Positions 1-5,108 of a DNA stretch of 8,015 bases are shown here, one piece after another. The notes beneath the pieces are model-generated. The model was not told the DNA's origin and made no database searches. It was given only the letters and a program-made list of their open reading frames with translations. How positions within the stretch are numbered: position 1 is the first letter of the stretch; every line of letters begins with the position of its first letter. Made by a program: the position numbers and the translations under genes. This DNA is from Acidobacteriota bacterium (GTDB lineage Bacteria; Acidobacteriota; Terriglobia; UBA7540). Location: NCBI GenBank assembly GCA_021828225.1, contig JAKASH010000114.1, positions 1-8,015 of the forward strand, given 5' to 3'.

Positions 1-657
1 CATTTCCCGCATTTGAATCGCGAAAATATCGAACGGCTCATCATCTACGACGGTTTTGAGAATTACGATGAGGCTCGAAGGAAAGGCCGAGGCATCATTT
101 TTCTCACCGCGCATTTTGGGAATTGGGAGCTTGGCTCATTCGCCCACGGGGTATACGGCTACCCGTGTAATTTCGTCGTCCGGGAAATGGACAATCCTCT
201 GATCGACGAACTGGTCAACCGGTATCGCTGCGGCAGCGGTGGACGGGCTATCGAAAAGAGAGAATTTGCCCGCCAGGTCCTGCGGGCTTTCGAGCGGAAC
301 GAAGCGGTGGGCATTCTGATGGACCAGAACATGCTGGCCGGAGAGGGAATCTTCGTGGACTTCTTTGGCCTTCCGGCTTCCACCACCACTGGCCCCGCCC
401 GCGTGGCGCGAAGGACCGGAGCGGCCGTGATTCTGGGGCTCGTTATCTGGGATTCAAAGCTGAAAAAATACCGGCTCCGGTTTGATCGCGTAGACTGGAC
501 CAAGTGCAAAGATCCTGAGGAAGAAATTGCAGTGAATACGGCGAACTTCACGCGGCGCATTGAAGAATACATCCGCCGTTACCCGGATCAATGGCTCTGG
601 GTTCACCGGCGCTGGAAAACGCGTCCGCCCGGCGAGCCTCCGCTTTATCCCTTCTGA
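1..657 (+). CDS. Lipid A biosynthesis acyltransferase, LpxL/HtrB family (5' end missing)
   Basis: Transfers a fatty acyl chain onto the lipid A precursor at the inner face of the cytoplasmic membrane (known family role). The reading frame is open from base 1, so the true start lies left of the window. The TTG at 13 is only an in-frame codon. About 218 codons are present of a protein usually near 300 residues, so the N-terminal membrane anchor is missing. The family's catalytic HX4(D/E) motif is visible as HFGNWE at 112-129. Downstream are MDQN and a GIFVDFFGLPAS-type segment (about 319-380), followed by the TGPARVARRTGA stretch. The C-terminus has the usual YPDQWLWVHRRWKTRP ending. lpxD follows after 64 nt on the same strand, which supports a lipid A role. 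The exact acceptor position (LpxL, LpxM or LpxP-like) cannot be told from sequence alone, so no symbol is given. Confidence 0.9.
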   Translation, partial: HFPHLNRENIERLIIYDGFENYDEARRKGRGIIFLTAHFGNWELGSFAHGVYGYPCNFVVREMDNPLIDELVNRYRCGSGGRAIEKREFARQVLRAFERNEAVGILMDQNMLAGEGIFVDFFGLPASTTTGPARVARRTGAAVILGLVIWDSKLKKYRLRFDRVDWTKCKDPEEEIAVNTANFTRRIEEYIRRYPDQWLWVHRRWKTRPPGEPPLYPF

Positions 658-721
658 GGTTTTGCGGAGTCAAGGCCCCGGGAATTTCAGTGCCGCGGCA
701 TGAACACGATTGGGGGGCTGC

Positions 722-1741
722 ATGAAAGTCATGGAAATCGCGCGCCTGGTTGGCGGCCAGACCGAAGGCGACGAAGAGCGGGAAATTCGCGGCGTCGCGG
801 CTCTCGAAGCGGCGTCAGAGCAGGATTTGTCATTTGCGGATGGGGAGCTTGCGCTCAAGCGTGCTGCGGATTCGCGCGCCGGCTGCATCCTGGTGCAGCA
901 AGGAGTGACGATTGCCGGCCGAACGACCGTGGCCGTGCGAAATCCCCGGCTGGCCCTGATTCGAGCTGCCGAGGCGCTGCATCCTCCCCGGATGGCGCAC
1001 CCGGGGATCCATCCGACTGCCGTGATCGCCTCGGACGCCCGGCTGGGGCCTGACGTGAGTGTGGGTCCTTACGTTGTGATCGAATCGGGGGTCAGCGTGG
1101 GGGCGGAAACTCGTCTGGGCGCCGGGGTTTTTCTGGGTGAGGGAGTGGCGGTTGGCTCGCACTGTGTGCTCCATCCTCGTGCCAGCATTTATCCGGGTGT
1201 CCAGGTTGGCGACCGCGTGGTTCTTCATGCCGGCGTGGTTTTGGGAGCGGATGGTTTTGGGTACCTGTTTGCCGAAGGCCGACACCACAAATTTCCACAG
1301 TTGGGAGGTCTCATCGTTGAGGATGATGTTGAGATCGGCGCCAACACGACGGTGGATCGCGGTTCACTGGGCACCACGCGAATCGGCGAGGGAACCAAGA
1401 TCGACAACCTCGTGCAGGTAGCTCACAACGTGAGGATTGGCCGCCACGTTGTTCTCGCCGCGCAGGTGGGAATTTCCGGGAGCACTGAAGTTGGCGACTA
1501 CGTGGTCATGGGAGGGCAGGTGGGTATCGGCGATCACGTCCGCATCGGCGATGGATGCGTGATTGGCGGGCAGGCCGGAATCCTGCCTGGCAAGGTGGTG
1601 CAAAAGGGAAGCGTGATTTGGGGCACGCCGGCTCGCTCCCTGGCTGAGTTTAAAAAGCTGTACGCGCATCTCAGCCGCCTGCCCGCCCTCGCTCAAAAAG
1701 TTAAAGAACTTTCCGCAAAGCTTCCGGGCGCAAAAGAGTGA
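722..1741 (+). CDS. lpxD: UDP-3-O-acylglucosamine N-acyltransferase LpxD
   Basis: Adds an N-linked hydroxyacyl chain from acyl-ACP to UDP-3-O-acylglucosamine, the third step of lipid A synthesis, in the cytoplasm. The 339-residue product matches the usual LpxD length (about 340). Residues 1 to about 95 form the N-terminal uridine-binding domain. Residues about 97-305 are hexapeptide repeats of the left-handed beta-helix type, and a charged C-terminal helix follows. The GADGFGY motif (residues about 175-181), the segment K-x-PQLGG and [12 protein letters not shown] are typical. The catalytic histidine is His235 in VAHN, aligning with E. coli His239. I chose ATG 722 because the product then begins [12 protein letters not shown], as LpxD proteins do. 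A TTG at 710 would add four residues. The ribosome site is poor: only a G-run at 712-717, very close to the start. No fabZ or lpxA follows. Confidence 0.96.
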   Translation: MKVMEIARLVGGQTEGDEEREIRGVAALEAASEQDLSFADGELALKRAADSRAGCILVQQGVTIAGRTTVAVRNPRLALIRAAEALHPPRMAHPGIHPTAVIASDARLGPDVSVGPYVVIESGVSVGAETRLGAGVFLGEGVAVGSHCVLHPRASIYPGVQVGDRVVLHAGVVLGADGFGYLFAEGRHHKFPQLGGLIVEDDVEIGANTTVDRGSLGTTRIGEGTKIDNLVQVAHNVRIGRHVVLAAQVGISGSTEVGDYVVMGGQVGIGDHVRIGDGCVIGGQAGILPGKVVQKGSVIWGTPARSLAEFKKLYAHLSRLPALAQKVKELSAKLPGAKE

Positions 1742-1751
1742 GATTGCCTGC

Positions 1752-1766
1752 CCTTGCGCGGCAAGG
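1752..1766 (+). terminator. Possible terminator hairpin after lpxD
   Basis: Eleven bases past the lpxD stop, CCTTGC (1752-1757) and GCAAGG (1761-1766) form a perfect 6-bp stem with a GCG loop. No U-tract follows directly; the nearest T-run is at 1777-1780. It may be a weak or Rho-assisted 3' end for the lpx transcript, or simply a stabilising 3' hairpin. Confidence 0.3.
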
Positions 1767-1848
1767 ATCATGACGTGAACGTAAGGTTTTCTATTGGCAC
1801 GAAGGACAAGCCCGATTGAATGGGCACAGGAAATTTCTCATAAAACTC

Positions 1849-1876
1849 TTGACATATCACTCTCGTGTTGTATCGT
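1849..1876 (+). promoter_or_regulatory. Candidate sigma70-type promoter for the efflux operon
   Basis: A consensus -35 box TTGACA at 1849-1854 is followed after 16 nt by TATCGT at 1871-1876, which matches TATAAT at four of six positions. It lies in the only large gap upstream of the efflux genes and points toward them. TCTCA(ta)AAAC at 1836-1846 and GTTTGAGA at 1875-1882 form an inverted repeat with a 2-nt bulge around the promoter. This could be an operator or chance. The spacer is not the 19-20 bp typical of MerR-type metal promoters. Transcription would start near 1883. Confidence 0.5.
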
Positions 1877-1915
1877 TTGAGATTGTCCCGGTAACCATTC
1901 GATAGTCAGTGGAAG

Positions 1916-2049
1916 GCACTCTCTGGCTTTGATGTGCCGGGATGCAGCGGGGTAAATTTCGGGCTCCTTTTGCAACCTAAAAACTGAGAGCAGCATCTAT
2001 CTACCATTTGGCACGCGGTCTGCGCAGCCGGGTTGGCTGCTGAGAGTGC
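1916..2049 (+). repeat. Leader inverted repeat with internal hairpin
   Basis: GCACTCTC (1916-1923) is the exact reverse complement of GAGAGTGC (2042-2049). Inside that span GCAGCC (2024-2029) and GGCTGC (2035-2040) make a perfect 6-bp stem with a 5-nt loop, directly beside the distal arm. Both elements sit between the candidate promoter and the first efflux-operon gene, so they could shape the 5' leader. An 8-bp match over this distance can also arise by chance. Confidence 0.25.
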
Positions 2050-2100
2050 TGAAAGTGAATTGCACGGTTGTGGCGACATTACCGGAGCGGGTGAAACATC

Positions 2101-2463
2101 GTGTTTAGTTTTTTGAAACATCGTTCGGGCCGCGTTGCGACCACCTGGCTGCTGGCCGCACTGCAATTGCACCTGCTGCTGGTGCTGGTGTTTCACCACC
2201 ACTACATACCGGAATATGCCCTGGCATTTTCAACAACGACGACTACAGTTGAACAGGCGGACAGGCAGTCACGTCCCCTCAGTCGAGAGCGGGGGTGTTG
2301 TCCCGGCTGTCAGATAGTCCGGCACGGCGCTGTCCGGCCGGCTTTAGGCAGGCCAACTGCTCAGCGCTCATCTGTTTCGCCTCTGCCTGCTGTTCGTGCT
2401 GCGATCGTTGTTCCTTTCGTTCAGCTTGTCTCCTGGCATGGCCGCGCTCCTCCTCTTGCCTGA
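2101..2463 (+). CDS. Small membrane-anchored His/Cys protein at the head of the metal efflux operon
   Basis: I do not recognise a named family. The 120-residue product starts with a short basic segment, then one hydrophobic helix (about residues 15-31) that runs into HHHY (His32-34). A polar Thr-rich linker follows, then CCPGC (Cys66, 67, 70), a basic Pro/Arg-rich region, a second hydrophobic stretch (about 98-110) and the ending GRAPPLA. By recollection only, this layout resembles DUF2946-like small proteins found beside metal transporters: an N-terminal membrane or signal segment, a central Cys pair and a C-terminal R-A/G-P-P. The first helix could be an uncleaved signal anchor that places the His and Cys residues in the periplasm, suiting metal binding or sensing. 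The start is GTG 2101, with GGAG at 2084-2087, 13 nt away, which is a loose ribosome site. The GTG at 2091 meets a stop within a few codons. czcC begins 97 nt downstream. That it is expressed is inferred from position and layout. Confidence 0.6.
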   Translation: MFSFLKHRSGRVATTWLLAALQLHLLLVLVFHHHYIPEYALAFSTTTTTVEQADRQSRPLSRERGCCPGCQIVRHGAVRPALGRPTAQRSSVSPLPAVRAAIVVPFVQLVSWHGRAPPLA

Positions 2464-2560
2464 TTCCTCCTCCTAAAACCGGTTTACTTCGGATTCGCGA
2501 AATCCTCCTTTATTGCGAATTCCGCAACGAGCGTATTTCTACAGATGGACTCTTAGAGAA
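2464..2560. other. Intercistronic spacer with CCTCCT repeats and an imperfect hairpin
   Basis: The spacer between the small protein and czcC is AT-rich compared with its surroundings. CCTCCT occurs at 2466-2471 (within CCTCCTCCT) and 2504-2509, with a further copy just upstream at 2449-2454. These match the anti-Shine-Dalgarno core of 16S rRNA. CGGATTCGC (2490-2498) and GCGAATTCCG (2515-2524) can pair with a single bulge around a 16-nt loop that contains the last CCTCCT. Confidence 0.4.
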
Positions 2561-3871
2561 ATGACTGACGCAGATTTTTATTTGATACGTGGAAGACTCA
2601 AGGTACCAATCCCAGCAATCCTATTCCTATTGATATCTGGATGCTGGAGTGGTATTGCTCGTGCGCAACAGCCGCCCCCAACCGAACGGGTTGATCTTCA
2701 GGAGGCGATTCACTTAGCTCTTGCACACAATCATGCACTGCTTGCGACCAAAACGCAGGCCGCACAAAGCAAGGCCGATGAATTAACGGCTTCTTTGAGG
2801 CCCAACCCCGTCTTTACGTGGAACGGCCTGTTCTGGCCCTTCTTCACGCCCAGCCAGTTAAATGGTGACTACATCAACAACGCGACCGAATTTGATGCGT
2901 TGTTCTCCTACACGATTGAAAGGGGCCATAAGCGCCGGTGGCGAATGCAGACGGCGCGGGATAACACGGCGGTTGTTCAATCTGAAATCAAGAACAACGA
3001 ACGCGGGCTGACTTTCCACGTTGCACAACAATTCATTGACGTCCTGCTGGCTGAGTCCTCCCTGAGGTTTGCTCAGCAGAACCTGGCAAGCTTTCGGCAG
3101 ACTCTGAACGTCAGCGAGCAGCAGTACAAGAAGGGCGCCATCAGCGAAGGGGACTTGCTCAAGATCAAGCTCCAGATGTTGCAATTCCAAAAGGACGTGG
3201 CCACGGCGAAACTGGCGAGGGGACAGGCTCTGGATTCGTTGCGCGACCTTCTCGGCTACGGATCGGTGCCTGCGAACTACGACGTCATCGGGAAGCTGGC
3301 CTATACGCCAGTCCAAGGCAACGTGGAAGATTTTCAGTCAATGGCTCTCAACCTGCGCCCGGACCTGCATGCGGCAAAGCAAGCGGTGGTCGCTGCCAAG
3401 AGCCGGTACATGCTGGCCAGGGCCAACGGTAAACGCGATCTGACGTTGACGTCGGGCTATAGCCACGTTGCTGCTGCAAATGACGCCAGCTTTTCTGTCA
3501 ATATTGAGATTCCACTTTTCAACCGCAACCAGGGACAAATTGCGCGAACCCATGCGGCCATTACCCAGTCTGAGGAGGATCGAGATGCCACCCAGCAGGC
3601 TGTCATGACGGATGTTGCTACCGCTTATCAAGCGGTCAAGACCGGCGACCGAATCATTCACCTGTATCAATCGGGTTACCTGAAGGATGCACAGGAGTCT
3701 TTGAATATCAGCCGGTATGCTTACCAGCGGGGCGCCGTCAGCCTGCTGAATTTCCTGGACGCCGAGCGCAGCTACCGTTCGACGGAGCTCACCTACCGTG
3801 AAACGCTGGCGACTTATATGCTGGCCGTCGAGCAGTTGCGTGAGGCGGTCGGCGCGAGGCAATTGCCATGA
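2561..3871 (+). CDS. czcC: Outer-membrane efflux channel, CzcC/TolC family
   Basis: Forms the outer-membrane exit duct of a tripartite RND metal pump. With ATG 2561 the protein has 436 residues, a normal length. Residues about 12-35 form a hydrophobic export signal. It ends either at ARA-QQ (signal peptidase I, about residue 35) or at the lipobox-like I-S-G-C (Cys28), which would make a lipoprotein like CusC. The mature part shows the two repeats of the outer-membrane efflux family. The first opens VDLQEAIHLALAHN. The coiled-coil segments contain QQYKKGAISEGDLLKIKLQ, and in the second repeat RPDLHAAKQAV and YQRGAVSLLNFLDAERSYR. IEIPLFNRNQGQIA is also typical of metal-type channels. The start is uncertain: an in-frame TTG at 2513 would lengthen the protein by 16 residues, and TTG 2582 would shorten it. 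No strong ribosome site precedes ATG 2561. The stop overlaps the next gene's start as ATGA. The first 30 or so codons look richer in A/T than the rest. Confidence 0.92.
   Translation: MTDADFYLIRGRLKVPIPAILFLLISGCWSGIARAQQPPPTERVDLQEAIHLALAHNHALLATKTQAAQSKADELTASLRPNPVFTWNGLFWPFFTPSQLNGDYINNATEFDALFSYTIERGHKRRWRMQTARDNTAVVQSEIKNNERGLTFHVAQQFIDVLLAESSLRFAQQNLASFRQTLNVSEQQYKKGAISEGDLLKIKLQMLQFQKDVATAKLARGQALDSLRDLLGYGSVPANYDVIGKLAYTPVQGNVEDFQSMALNLRPDLHAAKQAVVAAKSRYMLARANGKRDLTLTSGYSHVAAANDASFSVNIEIPLFNRNQGQIARTHAAITQSEEDRDATQQAVMTDVATAYQAVKTGDRIIHLYQSGYLKDAQESLNISRYAYQRGAVSLLNFLDAERSYRSTELTYRETLATYMLAVEQLREAVGARQLP
3856..3859 (+). promoter_or_regulatory. Ribosome binding site for the adaptor gene, inside czcC
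   Basis: GAGG lies within the last codons of the channel gene, 8 nt before ATG 3868. With the ATGA stop-start overlap it indicates translational coupling of the channel and adaptor. Confidence 0.6.
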
Positions 3872-5052
3872 ACACAAAAATAGACTTGTTGACCGCCAGG
3901 AGGGTTCGGTATTCTCTCCTGGCAATTGCGATCTGCTCTCTTTTTATCCTTTCTGGCTGCGGGCAAAACGGTTCCGGGCCCAGCGCCGCCCACACCACCG
4001 CTTACGGTTCAGCCGGAGCTGTGAAGGCGGAACTGTTCAGCGTGCCGCAAGACCAGATGTCGCACGTGCAAATCGTTACTGCCCAGCGGCAGGCCATGCC
4101 GGTGGTCCTGCGGCTGCCCGGCTCTGTAGCCTATAACGCTTTTAAGACGACGCCGGTGATCACTCAGGTCAGCGGGCCCGTCACGCAGGTGCTGGTATAC
4201 CCCGGACAATTTGTCCGGCCAGGGCAGCCGATGCTTTACGTCAGCAGTCCCGATTTCGCCCAGTTGCGGTCGAATTTCCTGAAGGCAGATGCCGCCTATA
4301 AACTTGCCCAGAGCAATCTGAAACTGGATCTGGATCTTTACGCTCATCACGCCATCGCACAAGTGAATCTTCTTGAGGCCCAATCCACTCACAACCAGGC
4401 CCTGGCTGAATTGCAGGCTTCCGAACAGGCTCTCGAGGTGCTCGGCATCCGTGATCCCTCACGGCTTACTGACGGTCCGGCCAGCTCCAGGATTCCGGTG
4501 CTCGCGCCGATCGGCGGGGAAGTGGTTGATCGGATGGTCCAGCCCGGACAGGTTGTGCAAGCCGGCGCAACGCAGGTCTTTACGATCTCAAACATGGGCA
4601 CCGTATGGGTGCTGGTGAGTGTCTACCAGAGCGACCTTTCCCACATTCACCTGGGCGATCCCGTAACGGTGCAAACGGACGCTTACTCGAGAGTCTTCCA
4701 CGGACGAATCTCTTACGTTGCTCCGGCGCTTGATCCCGACACCCGGACATTGAAGGTGCGTATTGTTACCAGCAACCCTGGCGGAATGCTCAAAAAGGAT
4801 ATGTACGTTACTGCTATCGTGCAGTCCGGCAAGGTCAAGGCGCTTACCGTTCCGGATGCCTCTGTCCTCAGGAACGACGTGAATGAACCCTTCGTTTACG
4901 TTCTGGTGGGAAAGGACCAGTTTGCCCAGCGGCTGGTTACGATCGGCCGGACCGAGGATGGACAGACCCAAATTCTTAAGGGACTCAAAGAAGGTGAGAA
5001 GCTGGTCGGGAATGGCAGCCTCTTCCTGCAGTTCGCCAGGTCCCTCACATAA
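3868..5052 (+). CDS. czcB: RND efflux periplasmic adaptor (membrane fusion protein), CzcB/CusB family lipoprotein
   Basis: Bridges the inner-membrane pump and the outer-membrane channel in the periplasm. The 394-residue protein has a basic N-terminus, a hydrophobic segment (about 15-29) and a lipobox LSGC with Cys31, so it is probably a lipid-anchored lipoprotein. Residues about 70-130 form the first beta-barrel and lipoyl half (ITQVSGPVTQVLVYPGQFVRPGQ). Residues about 130-193 are the alpha-helical hairpin (AQLRSNFLKADAAYKLAQ to ASEQALEVLG). The second lipoyl half is at about 210-243 (PVLAPIGGEVVDRMVQPGQ). The barrel domain follows (VWVLVSVYQSDLSHIHLGDPV to YVAPALDPDTRTLKVRI), then the membrane-proximal domain (about 320-385). 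No long His-rich metal-binding extension is present at the N-terminus. The start is fixed by GAGG 8 nt upstream and the ATGA overlap with czcC. The pump gene follows after 56 nt. Confidence 0.94.
   Translation: MNTKIDLLTARRVRYSLLAIAICSLFILSGCGQNGSGPSAAHTTAYGSAGAVKAELFSVPQDQMSHVQIVTAQRQAMPVVLRLPGSVAYNAFKTTPVITQVSGPVTQVLVYPGQFVRPGQPMLYVSSPDFAQLRSNFLKADAAYKLAQSNLKLDLDLYAHHAIAQVNLLEAQSTHNQALAELQASEQALEVLGIRDPSRLTDGPASSRIPVLAPIGGEVVDRMVQPGQVVQAGATQVFTISNMGTVWVLVSVYQSDLSHIHLGDPVTVQTDAYSRVFHGRISYVAPALDPDTRTLKVRIVTSNPGGMLKKDMYVTAIVQSGKVKALTVPDASVLRNDVNEPFVYVLVGKDQFAQRLVTIGRTEDGQTQILKGLKEGEKLVGNGSLFLQFARSLT
4202..4218. repeat. 17-bp palindrome inside the adaptor gene
   Basis: CCGGACAA and TTGTCCGG are exact reverse complements around a central T. 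The element falls on the codons for PGQFVRPG of the first lipoyl half, so protein constraint could explain it. It could instead be an intragenic operator or a mRNA hairpin. Confidence 0.35.
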
Positions 5053-5108
5053 TGACAGAGGCCATCCATTCCGAGAACCACACTCTCTAGCCCGGAATTG
5101 AAATTATT
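5053..5108. other. Short spacer between adaptor and pump genes
   Basis: The 56-nt spacer has no hairpin-plus-U-tract and no clear promoter, consistent with czcB and czcA sharing a transcript. A weak GGAA (5094-5097) lies 11 nt before the pump start, and the bases just before the ATG are A/T-rich. Confidence 0.5.

Larger units (their letters stand above)
1742..2100. other. Non-coding gap of 359 bp between the lipid A and efflux blocks
   Basis: No convincing gene is present; the longest ATG reading frames are a few to a dozen codons. The gap holds the hairpin after lpxD, the 8-bp palindrome GAAATTTC at 1830-1837, the candidate promoter at 1849-1876 and a leader of roughly 220 nt. The leader has a 6-bp hairpin at 2024-2040 and a long-range 8-bp inverted repeat (1916-1923 with 2042-2049). 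No known riboswitch class was recognised. Confidence 0.7.

Noticed and set aside
159..572. Minus-strand frame of 137 codons
   Set aside because: It is a shadow of the lipid A acyltransferase, whose catalytic motif and C-terminal signature are unmistakable on the + strand.
700..1288. Overlapping frames on both strands within lpxD (700-1053 +, 830-1288 -)
   Set aside because: They have Arg/His/Pro-rich compositions and no domains, and they overlap a full-length LpxD.
1932..1980. Tiny ATG frames in the leader (7 codons from 1932; 12 codons from 1942)
   Set aside because: They are too short, with no clear ribosome site and no regulatory codon run. Kept only as a remote leader-peptide possibility.
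2295..2564. An 89-codon, cysteine-rich + strand frame starting at GTG 2295 whose TGA overlaps the czcC ATG
   Set aside because: It overlaps the small protein gene in another frame. Its Cys richness comes from reading TGC/TGT out of frame. The 2101 frame has a better start context upstream, a membrane segment and a sensible C-terminus. The ATGA overlap with czcC is noted but may be chance.
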